Shown: piece after piece, positions 7,964 through 17,322 of the stretch
Numbering within the stretch: position 1 is the first letter of the stretch
Layout of the letters: each line of letters opens with the position of its first letter
Assembly: GCF_001428105.1 (NCBI RefSeq)
Contig: NZ_LMSJ01000005.1
Coordinates: 1-64,000 of the forward strand
Source: Paenibacillus sp. Soil766
Lineage (GTDB): Bacteria; Bacillota; Bacilli; Paenibacillales; NBRC-103111
Length of the DNA: 64,000 bases
Direction: 5' to 3'
The notes under the pieces: model-generated
Databases searched by the model: none
The model's input: the letters and a program-made list of their open reading frames with translations, nothing else
Told to the model about the DNA's origin: nothing
Made by a program: the position numbers and the translations under genes

Positions 7964-10900
7964 ATGACGAAAGATCCGGGACATAAAGAAAAGCTGCAGA
8001 ACTTAATCAACCGAGCTGAATACTTAATTAAAACGAGAGGTCGCTTCTTCACAGAAGGGGCCAAATTGGCGATTCACGATATGATTCAAAACGCTTGCAT
8101 GACGTTAGAGGACACGTACCAACTTCCTTTTGTGAGAAGCCGCAGATTCTATTCGCCTAGAGAAGATGAAGCAGTTCACTTTGCGACGAGACGTTTTACG
8201 ATGACGCCGAGCTACAAAGACGATGAAAATGAGTATACGTACTATGGCTTGGAGCCAGCATTAGCGTGGTTTGAGAAGCAAGATATGATGATTGGTGGTC
8301 GAGCAAGTCTTCTGACGAAATCAGATTTACTGATAGGTAAAACGGAGGAAATACTGAGCACTGCCGTTATCGGGACTGAGATTGGTAATTACTCGGCAGC
8401 TGCCTGTAAAGAAGTAACGTACGCTATTGAACAGATAAAGAAGGCGATTACAAGGTCTATCGGCAGTGATGAAGAACTCGCTCTGGCAATTGTAGCAGGG
8501 TTCAATGCTTTAAGAAGTTTCCGTTTCTCGAGAGTGCTAAGGACGGATGTGGATCCCTCCGCTACTTTATATGTAACTCAAGAAGGTTTGGAAGGGATTA
8601 TAGATAACACGAAAAATGATCCTCTAGTGAAGCAACAGTATAACGAGATCGTTTCAATTGCGGATCGATATAGTTTGCCATATATAGAGAAGACTTCTCA
8701 ACTAATGGCGGAAGAATGGGATTACAACGAAATTAATAAGGAGTTCTATCTTTGGAGTAACACAGATAAAATCATTAATTTCATAGCTCCAGATCAAGCA
8801 GTTACAGCATCACTCGCCTTTGTTCTTCCAGCCGTGGAGAATGAGCAGGATGGTTTTGGACATGTATGGATTGATGATCTTAAGCTTGAATCGGCGAGTG
8901 GAAATAACCCCGTGATTATAAATAGCAGCTTTGACGAAGGGGTTGGATCACCAGACCATTGGTCACCAATTGCACGTAGTGGAAAACCCCACATGAAATG
9001 GGAGGGAGAGTATCCATATTGCGGTGGAGGGGACCGTATTTACTCTAAGCAGTCAATTGAAGGTAAGGATCATGGTCTCAAGCATCATTCCCTGTACATT
9101 GGTAATCCTACCAGCAGTGATGAAGGGTCTTGGCAGTATGATAGTGACATTATTATCGTAAGTGGTAGTAGGTACACGATCTCTTTTGCCGCTAAGATTG
9201 AAGGGAAGTTTAAACAAGGTTTGAAGTTAATTCTAGTATTTAAAGATGTCGATGGTTGTGAACTCGATACGTTTGAGTATGATTTTAACCGGAAATCGTC
9301 TTTACCAAATTCATGCTTTCTTTTGACTATGCAGTGTGACGCCATTCAATATGCTTTTACTAAGGAGATGGTCTATGCCCTGAAAGCCAAAAAGGAGATT
9401 CTGTATACCCTGCATGATTTCTGTCAGGGTGCGGAGCACTGGCTGATTAAACAATTACGTCCAGATGGCAGTGATAGCTTCGGGGCTGTGCAAGGCGGAA
9501 GAGTACTGTGTTCCACTGCAGTAACGTATTCAATGATTAAAAATGCTGGGGTGTTCACCGAAGAGGAGAAAGCCAAATTTTACGCGATGGTTGAGTACCT
9601 CATGCGATACATGTTGGATTTACGTGACAGAACCGAACTCACACCGGAAGAAGCACAGCGTTCTTGTAGTAATTGGCAAACAGACATGTGCGCGGGAGCT
9701 GCATATATGATGTTAGTATTGGATGATTTCCCCAATCGAAAAGCATGGTTGTATAACGCGAATATGGTGCTCCGATCTCAATTGGAATGGAATGTGAATT
9801 CCGACCACTCTTGGCCAGAATCCATCCGATACCATCATGCAGCACTGGAACGATTTAGCGGCTATGCCAAGGTATTGGAAAATGTGACTGGGGACAACTG
9901 GTTTGCAACTACACCGCTAGCAGGCATGTTTGGTTTCAGTCTAGAAATGCAGACTCCGGGGTATACCTTTTTTGAGGGACGGATTGGAACCCCTCCGTTT
10001 GGTGACCATGCCTTGGGTGGAGGTTCGGAATTCAGTGTTTTTGGCACGTATATGACGGATATTGCGAAAATCAATCAGACATTAGCAAGCAACATGCATC
10101 ATACATGGCAGTTGGCAGGCAAGCCTTACAAACATTACTGGGGGGAAGCTATTGCTTTTGAAAATCTGCTGGGTAAAGGCACGTCATATAAGCCATCCTC
10201 TCCACTTAGCCTGACTTCAACGCAAGATTATAGAGATGCTGGCATCACGATTTTCAGAAAAGGTTTTGGAGAGTCTCATCAAAGCTATTTTGCAATCATG
10301 TCCAGCCCCGCGCCGATCGGTCATGGTCATTTGGATCAAGGTTCTTTCATTATTTATAAAAATTCAGTGCCTATCGTCATGGATTCGGGCATCCAGGGTT
10401 ATTTCAACTCCAGTACAAATTGGCACCTTAGTTCGTATTCTCACGCTTGCTTGCAATTCGCTACGAAACAAAGTGCTATTCAGAAACAAGGGAACGGATA
10501 TATCAACCTTTCAGCAGGAACGTACAGCTTGGAGCGTGGTTGGGTTGATGTTCCTAAAACAAGTAGAGTTTTAGAATGCGAAATTGGCACTAATTTGGAA
10601 ACCATTACGATTGAGATTATGAATCCTGAAGGTACTGGCAAGCACATTCGCCAAGTATGGTATTGGAAAGAGTCAGATCTCTATGTGATTCGCGATACTG
10701 TTGTAGACTACGATGGCCAAGTATTATTTAGCTTACCAGTTGTTTCCCATCATTCCGTAATAGAAGAAAAGCGGGTCTACTCGAAGGGCGTATATGGTGT
10801 TGATTTAGAGACAGTTTTCATCTCAAAAGTGAAGGATGTCTGGCTGGAAAAAGGACGATCTACGCCAATTTGCGAGAATGAACATGAATCAGATGTCTGC

Positions 10901-11083
10901 ATGATGGATTACATTAGAGCGACCGCCGATGCTAAGGATGGTTTTCTAACGCTGCTCTATCCCAAGAACAGAGAAGCTCGAAGGCTCCAAGTATCAAGTG
11001 AAGACGGACTTACACTGCGCATTACTGTGGAGGATAAGATAATCGTATGGTCATCACCAAAATCATCCTATCAAGAGGAGTAA
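7964..11083 (+). CDS. Heparinase II/III-family polysaccharide lyase, cytoplasmic
   Basis: This 1039-aa protein has no signal peptide (starts MTKDPGHKEKLQ), so it should act inside the cell on imported oligosaccharides. A helical N-terminal half contains a carbohydrate-binding-like beta insert (about 300-430, RYTISFAAKIEG). An alpha/alpha-toroid region follows (SNWQTDMCAGAAYMM; HSWPESIRYHHAALERF with candidate catalytic His/Tyr). A heparinase II/III C-terminal beta domain starts near 770, with the signature GHGHLDQGSFIIYKNSVPI and a following NSSTNWHLSSYSHAC. It is immediately followed, after 4 bp, by GH88, so the two are surely co-transcribed. Start: ATG 7964 after GAGGTAATAACAG. Substrate could be alginate, glycosaminoglycan or another uronan. 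Confidence 0.82.
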   Translation: MTKDPGHKEKLQNLINRAEYLIKTRGRFFTEGAKLAIHDMIQNACMTLEDTYQLPFVRSRRFYSPREDEAVHFATRRFTMTPSYKDDENEYTYYGLEPALAWFEKQDMMIGGRASLLTKSDLLIGKTEEILSTAVIGTEIGNYSAAACKEVTYAIEQIKKAITRSIGSDEELALAIVAGFNALRSFRFSRVLRTDVDPSATLYVTQEGLEGIIDNTKNDPLVKQQYNEIVSIADRYSLPYIEKTSQLMAEEWDYNEINKEFYLWSNTDKIINFIAPDQAVTASLAFVLPAVENEQDGFGHVWIDDLKLESASGNNPVIINSSFDEGVGSPDHWSPIARSGKPHMKWEGEYPYCGGGDRIYSKQSIEGKDHGLKHHSLYIGNPTSSDEGSWQYDSDIIIVSGSRYTISFAAKIEGKFKQGLKLILVFKDVDGCELDTFEYDFNRKSSLPNSCFLLTMQCDAIQYAFTKEMVYALKAKKEILYTLHDFCQGAEHWLIKQLRPDGSDSFGAVQGGRVLCSTAVTYSMIKNAGVFTEEEKAKFYAMVEYLMRYMLDLRDRTELTPEEAQRSCSNWQTDMCAGAAYMMLVLDDFPNRKAWLYNANMVLRSQLEWNVNSDHSWPESIRYHHAALERFSGYAKVLENVTGDNWFATTPLAGMFGFSLEMQTPGYTFFEGRIGTPPFGDHALGGGSEFSVFGTYMTDIAKINQTLASNMHHTWQLAGKPYKHYWGEAIAFENLLGKGTSYKPSSPLSLTSTQDYRDAGITIFRKGFGESHQSYFAIMSSPAPIGHGHLDQGSFIIYKNSVPIVMDSGIQGYFNSSTNWHLSSYSHACLQFATKQSAIQKQGNGYINLSAGTYSLERGWVDVPKTSRVLECEIGTNLETITIEIMNPEGTGKHIRQVWYWKESDLYVIRDTVVDYDGQVLFSLPVVSHHSVIEEKRVYSKGVYGVDLETVFISKVKDVWLEKGRSTPICENEHESDVCMMDYIRATADAKDGFLTLLYPKNREARRLQVSSEDGLTLRITVEDKIIVWSSPKSSYQEE

Positions 11084-11087
11084 AAAC

Positions 11088-12242
11088 ATGCTAAACGTAA
11101 ATGATCAACAATGGTTAAACTCGGTTATCGATAAAATTTCATCAAAGATGAACTGGGTAAGCGAGAAATCGAAGCATAAAATTCCTTATACAACGATAAA
11201 TGGAACACATGATGATCGTTCAGTAGATAACCCTTCAGGGACGATAGATAACGGTATTAATTGGTGGACGAATGGTTTCTGGGGCGGGATGATGTGGTTA
11301 ATGTATCATGAAACCGGCAATGAAAAGTACCAAGATATTGCACGAATTTCAGAAGAGAAGCTCGATAAATGCTTCCAGGATTTCGAAGGGCTGCATCACG
11401 ATGTAGGGTTTATGTGGTTACCTACCGCCGTGGCTAATTATAAAGTTACAGGTAACCCTGAATCTAGGAAAAGAGCCATGCATGCCGCCAATTTACTTGC
11501 TGGTCGTTTTAATTTAGCAGGCGGCTTTATTCGTGCATGGAATGACATTAAGGGAGTAGATACGCGTGGTTGGGCTATAGTGGATTGCATGTTCAATATT
11601 CCACTCTTGTATTGGGCAACGGAGGAAAGTGGTGATCCTCGCTTTATGCAAATCGCAATGAAACATGCGGATACAGCTATGACAGCCTTTGTCAGACCGG
11701 ATGGTTCCGTCAATCACATCGTTGAATTTGATCCTTTTATTGGTGGTGTGGTAAGAACTCACGGCGGACAGGGATATGAAGATGGCTCGTCATGGACAAG
11801 AGGCCAGACTTGGGCGCTTTATGGATTTATGATGAGTTATAAGCATACGCAAAAAGAAGACTATCTGCATACAGCGAAGCGAATCGCGCATTATTTTATA
11901 GCAAATACACCTGAGAACGGAATTATCCCTGTTGATTTCAGACAGCCCAAGGAGCCGGCTTATGAAGATTCAACAGCTGCAGCAATTGCCGCTTGCGGAT
12001 TGATTGAGATTGCGAAGGCTGTTGATTCATGTGAAAGTGATCTCTATTTAAATGCTGCATTGAAATTGTTGAAAGTGTTAGATGAAAACCGCTGTGACTG
12101 GACAACAGACTCCGATTGTATCTTGTTAAACGGCTCTGAAGCCTATCATCGTAATAACCATCATAGCGCTATTATTTACGGGGATTATTATTTGCTGGAG
12201 GCAATATTCAAGTTAAAAGGAAATGATTTGTACTTGTGGTAA
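11088..12242 (+). CDS. Glycoside hydrolase family 88, unsaturated glucuronyl hydrolase
   Basis: This 384-aa cytoplasmic enzyme lacks a signal peptide. GH88 enzymes hydrate and release the unsaturated uronate that polysaccharide lyases leave at the non-reducing end. Both aspartates expected from the family are visible: LHHDVGFMWLP (near residue 104) and GWAIVDCMFNIPLLYW (near 165). Conserved GSSWTRGQTWALYG and EDSTAAAIAACGL follow. The ribosome binding site AAGAGGAG overlaps the end of the upstream lyase, giving a tight lyase-GH88 operon. Length is normal for the family. A GH105 assignment is possible but the HDVGF motif favours GH88. Confidence 0.9.
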   Translation: MLNVNDQQWLNSVIDKISSKMNWVSEKSKHKIPYTTINGTHDDRSVDNPSGTIDNGINWWTNGFWGGMMWLMYHETGNEKYQDIARISEEKLDKCFQDFEGLHHDVGFMWLPTAVANYKVTGNPESRKRAMHAANLLAGRFNLAGGFIRAWNDIKGVDTRGWAIVDCMFNIPLLYWATEESGDPRFMQIAMKHADTAMTAFVRPDGSVNHIVEFDPFIGGVVRTHGGQGYEDGSSWTRGQTWALYGFMMSYKHTQKEDYLHTAKRIAHYFIANTPENGIIPVDFRQPKEPAYEDSTAAAIAACGLIEIAKAVDSCESDLYLNAALKLLKVLDENRCDWTTDSDCILLNGSEAYHRNNHHSAIIYGDYYLLEAIFKLKGNDLYLW

Positions 12243-12594
12243 GGTAGATGAAGTGACGGGGAGCACAAGAATGAAAGCCGGGGCGTAAGGTGATTAGGGG
12301 AAGGAAAGTATGTAAATCCCATCCTGAGTTCAGACTATAGTGGCCCTGAAATAATACGTGTTGGGGATACGTATTATATGATCTGATCCACCTTTCAGAT
12401 GTTTCCTGGTATGACTTTTCTCTCATCCACAATCTTCTTACCTGGAAAAAGATTGGAACGGTTATAGTTAATATATAGTTAGTTAGATTCTAAACTTGGC
12501 CGTGAACATATGGGAGGATATGGAGATTGGAGTATACGCGGCCTCCATTCATTATTATAGTGACTAAAATAGGAAAAACATATCATATTAGTAT
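12243..12594. other. Non-coding, structured-looking stretch after GH88
   Basis: No credible ORF is present. The first ~150 bp are purine-rich (GACGGGGAGCACAAGAATGA) and contain nested stems: TTCAG/CTGAA and a 9-bp ATAATACGT/ACGTATTAT (12351-12359, 12369-12377). This could be remnant non-coding DNA of a mobile element or an unrecognised RNA. I could not align it convincingly to the IS110-type non-coding ends elsewhere in the window. Confidence 0.35.
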
Positions 12595-12623
12595 AAAACA
12601 CTGCCGTAATTGGCAGTGTTTTT
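12595..12623. terminator. Rho-independent terminator
   Basis: AAAACACTGCC and GGCAGTGTTTT form a perfect 11-bp stem with loop GTAAT, followed by T residues. It could end transcription from the GH88 side. Confidence 0.8.
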
Positions 12624-12843
12624 ACGTTGCTTGTTGTTCACATCCTCAAAAAATTCGATAATACGGGTGAAGTTTGAGAATTAATTTAAGCAATTTATAT
12701 GTAATCTTAAACTATAGATCATCCGTTCATTTGTGAGTATCGATGACTTTTGACTTATATGTATATAATTTTGTCTGAATGGGAATATTGAATTCTGTTA
12801 TGCCCAAATAATAGTAAGGAAGATTGAATTTGAAAAAAAAGTA

Positions 12844-14436
12844 TTGAATAACAATCCCAAAAGATTACCAATTCGTCCTAGTCCTCGTGATGATGAAAGT
12901 TTAGTAAGCTATATTTATCGATTAGCTTATGCAAACTATTACGATGATGTTTCCATTGTATACGACTTACTAGGAATTGATATTAATAAAATACGTACAC
13001 ATGGATTTCAACTTGGAAATGAAAAGATTGATACATCAATTCTCTCGGGAATCACTGGAATTGATCAAATTGTTTTTGATAGCTTATCGTTGAATATTAA
13101 AAATTCCAACTCAGTGATTCAAAATACAATTGATCAATTTGTAATTAGAAATATAAAAAAACAGTTTTGTCCATTGTGTTTAAAAGAGAGTATCTATTAT
13201 AGGGAAATTTGGGATATAAATATTTATACAAGATGTCATATTCATAATTGTTTATTAATGTGCAGATGTATCCAGTGTAACAGACATTTAACAAACCAAG
13301 ATATATTAAGAGGATTATGCAAGTGTGGATACTTAATATCGGGTAATTTAATTGTAGGGTGTGATAATTCTCATTTAGCACAACTAATCTCTAGTAAAAT
13401 AAAAAAATCTGGTATGGGTAATAGGATCACTTATATAATTGCAGAAGAATTTGAGAAGTTAGAGATTGATTTAATATTATTCTTAATAATATTTTTATCA
13501 ATAAAAATTTCACATGGTTTTTATAATAGAAGAATTGCATTTACTGAATCTAGTGATGTTCATTATAACGATAAAGTTGTAAATGAAGCATTCGGTATTT
13601 TTACTAATTGGCCGCAATCATTTTATAATTTTTTGAACGAATTCAGGGAAATACCTAAGAAAGATCAGTTGTTAAACGGTATAAAAAAAGATTTTGGACG
13701 ATTTCATTATGAAATAAAGAAACTAAGTCAAATTCCTAGCTTTAGATTCATAACAGATGAATATCAGAATTATCTACAATACATCTGGGATGGGAGAGCA
13801 GAACTAAGAGATTTTAAAGCAAATGTAAGCAACGGATATATCACTGAGTCTCAAGCAAGTCAATTGCTTGGAATGAAAAAGAGTTCAATAGATTTCGAGT
13901 TACTAATTAGTAGTGGATTAATTGCAGGTGAAATTATCTGCAAACCATCTAAAAATATTATATTAATTGATAAGCAGTCTTTAGATTACTATATTCAGCA
14001 AAATCCTAGATTTAATAAAGATAAATTAGAAGCAGATATTGCTATGAAACAAGGATATATAAATATTTCTGATGCTGCGGAAATATTACAAATTTCAATC
14101 AGATCTGTATTAAAGATAACAAGAGAGAATAGAGTAAAACGAGGGCATAGTTACTATATTAAAAAAGACTTTATAGTAATGCTAGAGGAGTTAATTATTC
14201 ATAGAAGTAAAGTATTTAATAATGAGCTTTCTTTAATATTGTTATATCAATCGCAAAAGTATTTCAATAGAGTAACCAAAGGAACTTTAATTGACTACTA
14301 CAAGTTTTTATTTAAATCTGCAATACAAGTGTATATAAAACCGGGGAAACTGGGGCTAAATAAATTGTATTTCGATAAACAACAGTTAACTCAAGCAATA
14401 GAAAGTTTTGTGTATCTTGAAAAGGAAGTCACTTAG
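12844..14436 (+). CDS. TniQ/TnsD-family transposition protein, orphan
   Basis: This 530-aa protein begins with the TniQ signature (PRDDESLVSYIYRLAYANYY) and carries a zinc-ribbon module (FCPLCLKE, YTRCHIHNCLLMC, RCIQCNRHL, LCKCGYL). Two HTH-like repeats follow in the C-terminal third (GYITESQASQLLGM and GYINISDAAEILQI), a layout like the target-site proteins of Tn7-like elements. No tnsA, tnsB or tnsC gene is visible nearby, so it is an orphan. Base composition is much AT-richer than its neighbours, a sign of transfer. The TTG at 12844 lacks a good ribosome binding site. A TTG at 12830 with AAGGAAG upstream would join in frame if the A8 run at 12833-12840 had one more A. Confidence 0.8.
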   Translation: MNNNPKRLPIRPSPRDDESLVSYIYRLAYANYYDDVSIVYDLLGIDINKIRTHGFQLGNEKIDTSILSGITGIDQIVFDSLSLNIKNSNSVIQNTIDQFVIRNIKKQFCPLCLKESIYYREIWDINIYTRCHIHNCLLMCRCIQCNRHLTNQDILRGLCKCGYLISGNLIVGCDNSHLAQLISSKIKKSGMGNRITYIIAEEFEKLEIDLILFLIIFLSIKISHGFYNRRIAFTESSDVHYNDKVVNEAFGIFTNWPQSFYNFLNEFREIPKKDQLLNGIKKDFGRFHYEIKKLSQIPSFRFITDEYQNYLQYIWDGRAELRDFKANVSNGYITESQASQLLGMKKSSIDFELLISSGLIAGEIICKPSKNIILIDKQSLDYYIQQNPRFNKDKLEADIAMKQGYINISDAAEILQISIRSVLKITRENRVKRGHSYYIKKDFIVMLEELIIHRSKVFNNELSLILLYQSQKYFNRVTKGTLIDYYKFLFKSAIQVYIKPGKLGLNKLYFDKQQLTQAIESFVYLEKEVT

Positions 14437-14788
14437 AATTAGATATGTTATTTACTCAACGTTCACTGACTGTCAAATCTTTGTGTGAATTCTTTTAAAA
14501 GACTCCTCCCTCGAGGATGTTTGGAAGAATTATCAATTCAATGAAAGTTATATCTTTATTTTAGTATTGAAAAAGCTTATATTTACGTTTGTTTTAAAAG
14601 TTTTTACCAGATCAAAAATCCACGAAAAGATTCTTCGAAAAATGAGATATAAAAAGAAACAAGCAAACTTAGAACCTAGTAGCTCTCTACGTAAGATATG
14701 ATGCACATAGTTGCAGGAACCGGATATCAGGTATCTCGTCAAGGGATAAATTATTTCTGGTTAAGCCATTTCATCCGATTAAGCTAAA
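14437..14788. other. AT-rich non-coding stretch after tniQ
   Basis: I see no gene here. A short segment (GTGTGAATTCTTTTAAAAGACT at about 14482, only part shared) resembles the sequence at about 15781-15803, which may mark old element ends, but the match is too short to rely on. Confidence 0.3.
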
Positions 14789-14835
14789 ACCGTTATTGAA
14801 ATACCTCTTATTGGTATTTCAATAACGGCTTTTTA
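14789..14835. terminator. Strong rho-independent terminator
   Basis: CCGTTATTGAAATACC pairs perfectly over 16 bp with GGTATTTCAATAACGG and is followed by CTTTTT. A-rich sequence on the left makes it potentially bidirectional. Confidence 0.9.
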
Positions 14836-15078
14836 GTTTCACTGAACTAGGTTCGAATCCATACAAGTAAACGTATCTCCGATACATACATAAATGCCGG
14901 TTCGCTGGAGAAGAACACCATTGCGTCATTTCATCTTACAATAGCCTTATGCAATGACAAAATATAGTACAGAATGCGCCAAAACTTAAGTACTAATAGA
15001 TGAAAACAGTGATTAAAAAACGACAAAACAAGTTACAATTCACAGAATGAATTTATATGCAATATAATGAATAAAAAT

Positions 15079-15126
15079 ACAAAACAAGGTCATTCGGCAA
15101 TGAATTGTCGTCTGACCTTGTTTTGT
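15079..15126. terminator. Perfect 14-bp stem upstream of the TniQ fragment
   Basis: ACAAAACAAGGTCA (15079-15092) pairs with TGACCTTGTTTTGT (15113-15126). The ribosome binding site AAGGAGGG of the next ORF follows directly, so it may insulate or attenuate that gene. Confidence 0.75.
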
Positions 15127-15150
15127 TATAAAGGAGGGATGGGATATTAA

Positions 15151-15258
15151 ATGAAAAATTTACCGAATTTAATTGATAAATATCCTGATGAATCGTTAGA
15201 AGGGTTTCTGTGCAGATTTGCTCTGGCTAATCATCGAGAAGTTAAAGATTTGGAGTAG
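15151..15258 (+). pseudogene. N-terminal fragment of a second TniQ-like gene
   Basis: ATG 15151 follows a good AAGGAGGG site and encodes 35 aa containing YPDESLEGFLCRFALANH, the N-terminal TniQ signature, before a stop. The rest of the gene is absent: the sequence runs straight into the C-terminus of an IS110-family transposase. It is a truncated remnant, distinct from the full-length TniQ gene 0.7 kb upstream. Confidence 0.65.
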
Positions 15259-15353
15259 TTGGTAAATTAGCACGTATTCTGGTTGGTTTGGCTCAACGAG
15301 GAGAGTCTTTTTCTCCTGACAAAGCACTCATTCATGATTGTGTAGCAGCTTAA
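15259..15353 (+). pseudogene. C-terminal remnant of an IS110-family transposase
   Basis: The frame ending at TAA 15351-15353 reads GKLARILVGLAQRGESFSP and ends in CVAA. It matches the remnant at 42352-42590 (GKLARMLVAMAKEGQTFS) and is related to the C-terminus of the IS110 transposase at 25.8 kb (KLIRILFGILQKGHEF). Everything upstream of this stub is missing. Confidence 0.65.
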
Positions 15354-15727
15354 AGTAAATCTATATTACGTAGGTTGCTTCATTCGCAGGATTACAAAGA
15401 AAGCACGTAGTACCGATTACCCGTTACTTAAGGGCACTGACCCGCGCGTTGAACTTGATCGGCCTCCACCCCTTGGACAGGTGTAACGAAGGAAGGTAAG
15501 GGCATAGACCCGTTGAGATATGGGAGGGTGAACCCCCGGGGGCATTGTGGAGAATGCGTGCAGTAAATGGAATTATGAGGAAATTAAGACTTATCCTCTA
15601 TTTGCGTATGCCTTCATGGCCGTTCGGTTGTGTCACCACCACTACTAAACCGTTGTATCCTTTTACAAGAGGGATGTAATCCTGCGAATGAGCGAGTAAA
15701 CGTGAGAAAATCCCTTAATGCCGAGGG
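15354..15727 (+). ncRNA. IS110-type 3' non-coding end, candidate bridge-RNA region (copy 1)
   Basis: This stretch follows the transposase stub and has no ORF. It contains a block (15485-15563: AACGAAGGAAGGTAAGGGC through GTGGAGAATGCGTGCAG) that aligns base by base to 42158-42237 (minus strand) and to 27218-27289. A second shared patch is AAAGAAAGCACGTAGTACCG. CATTCGCAGGATTACA (15381-15396) and its exact inverse (15675-15690) enclose the region. Known: IS110-family elements express a guide (bridge) RNA from a non-coding end. Assignment of this block to such an RNA is inference. Confidence 0.55.
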
Positions 15728-15744
15728 AAGTAACGGGCAGTAGA
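15728..15744 (+). repeat. Array repeat, right arm only (first copy in the window)
   Basis: AAGTAACGGGCAGTAGAG is the right arm of the intergenic repeat found throughout 17.7-42 kb. It directly adjoins the end of the IS110-type non-coding region. Confidence 0.6.
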
Positions 15745-15932
15745 GCTTGGTGGTAGTAAGAATTTCGATAAGGGGTGATTGTGTGAATGTAATTTTAAAA
15801 GACTAGTAAACACCACCTTATTAAAATTGTATATGATTTAATTATTCCTCTATGTCCAAAGTAAATCAATCTCTTTCTGGCTGGAAGAAGAGAAACGCGA
15901 ATCTACGGCCAGGGCTGAAGCATGTTTGCGAA

Positions 15933-15978
15933 AAGAAGCCTGCAGCCTGCTAGTCAAAGCAGGAGCTGCAGGCTTCTT
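15933..15978 (-). terminator. Terminator of the MFS gene
   Basis: AAGAAGCCTGCAGC pairs with GCTGCAGGCTTCTT over 14 bp, with an inner CTGCT/AGCAG stem. Read on the minus strand it follows the MFS stop by about 60 bp and ends in a T-rich tail. Confidence 0.85.
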
Positions 15979-16037
15979 CTCGTTTTGCTTGGGTCTGGCA
16001 CATTAGGCGCTGCCCAGTTGACGTAAAAGAGAAATGT

Positions 16038-17261
16038 TTATGAGCTGATCTTCCCTGCGCGAGCCTCTTTGTGTGCTGCCCGGGAAGCCGCGCCGTAGCG
16101 GAAGTAACCGAAGGCCGCGGCCGACATGAGCGCGGCGACGGCGACGCCGGCGGCGCCGATCCAGGTGACGGCGGTCAGCGAAGAGCCTTCCACGACGACG
16201 CCGCCGATGCCCGCACCGGCAGCCATAGCTAGCTGCACGACGGAGCTGTTCAGGCTAAGCATGATGCTGGTCGCTTCTGGCGCGAGCGAGATTAGATGGT
16301 ACTGCTGCGTCGGACCGGACGACCAGGCGGAGAAGGACCAGAGCATTAGCAGAGGGAACATCAGCCCCGGAGAATTGGCTGCGAACGAAATCACGACCAG
16401 CCAGGTTGCGTGGAACAGCATGCCGGTCACCAGTGTGCGCTTGAATCCCCAACGGTCGGTGCCGAACCCGCCAAGCTTGGAGCCGATCAGACTGGCAATG
16501 CCAAACGCGAGCAGCGCGAAGCTGACGAATTTCTCGCTCATGCCCGTAATATCGAGCAGAAAGGGGGAAATATACGTGTAGGTGATGGAATAGCCGCCTA
16601 GCCAGAAGAACGTAATGCTGAGCGCGACGACGATTTTCGGATTTTTGAGCAGTTTCAGTTGGTCGCGCAGCGGTACCGGCTGCTCGCCGTCCGTCTTCGG
16701 AATCGTGGAGGCGATGAGCAGCAACGCCAGTAGTCCAAGCAGTCCGATGCCACCGAAAACCACCTTCCAGTCATAGGCGGAAGCGACTAGCCGGCCAAGA
16801 GGTACGCCGACGATCAGTGCCGTACTGAAGCCCATAACGAGCGTGGCAATGGCACTGCCCTGCTTCTCCACCGGTGCGAGTTTCGCAGCGACCGTGAGCG
16901 CCGTGACAACGAATACGCCGCTGCTGAGCGCTACGATAACGCGAGAAACGATGAGGGCGCCGAAGCCAGAGAACAAGTAGGCTGCGACATTGCCGATGAT
17001 GAATACCGAGAGCGCGTATAGCATCAGTTTTTTGCGGTCTACTTTGGCAGCGGCCGCCATCAGGAAAGGCGTCCCGAACCCGTATGCAAGGGAGAACACG
17101 GTAATCAGTTGGCCTGCTGCTGCGACCGAGACGCCGATATCGTCAGATACTTTATCCAGAATACCGGCAATGATGAATTCGGACGTACCGACGAGAAAGC
17201 TGACTAAAGCAAGCATATAAATTTTCAAATTGTAAGACAAACGTTTCAGCTCCTTATCCAT
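16038..17261 (-). CDS. MFS transporter, drug/sugar efflux type
   Basis: This 407-aa membrane protein has about 12 predicted TM segments and the DHA1/AraJ-like opening FLVGTSEFIIAGILDKVSDD. A motif-A-like loop (KVDRKKLMLYAL) follows TM2, and the second half carries GFGTDRWGFKRTLVTG. Known family role: proton-driven efflux of drugs or sugars; the substrate is unknown here. The ArsR gene is 61 bp upstream on the same strand, so the two probably form an operon under ArsR control. GC content is visibly higher than in the flanking DNA, suggesting separate acquisition. Start ATG 17261 is preceded by AGGAGC on the minus strand. Confidence 0.88.
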   Translation of the reverse strand: MDKELKRLSYNLKIYMLALVSFLVGTSEFIIAGILDKVSDDIGVSVAAAGQLITVFSLAYGFGTPFLMAAAAKVDRKKLMLYALSVFIIGNVAAYLFSGFGALIVSRVIVALSSGVFVVTALTVAAKLAPVEKQGSAIATLVMGFSTALIVGVPLGRLVASAYDWKVVFGGIGLLGLLALLLIASTIPKTDGEQPVPLRDQLKLLKNPKIVVALSITFFWLGGYSITYTYISPFLLDITGMSEKFVSFALLAFGIASLIGSKLGGFGTDRWGFKRTLVTGMLFHATWLVVISFAANSPGLMFPLLMLWSFSAWSSGPTQQYHLISLAPEATSIMLSLNSSVVQLAMAAGAGIGGVVVEGSSLTAVTWIGAAGVAVAALMSAAAFGYFRYGAASRAAHKEARAGKISS

Positions 17262-17322
17262 TTCTCTCTATATAATATTTTTATATTTCTAAATATATCG
17301 AAATATAGGGCAAAAAAAACGG

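Noticed and set aside
16126..16581. 151-codon open frame on the plus strand
   Set aside because: It is antisense to the MFS gene and arises from its high GC content.
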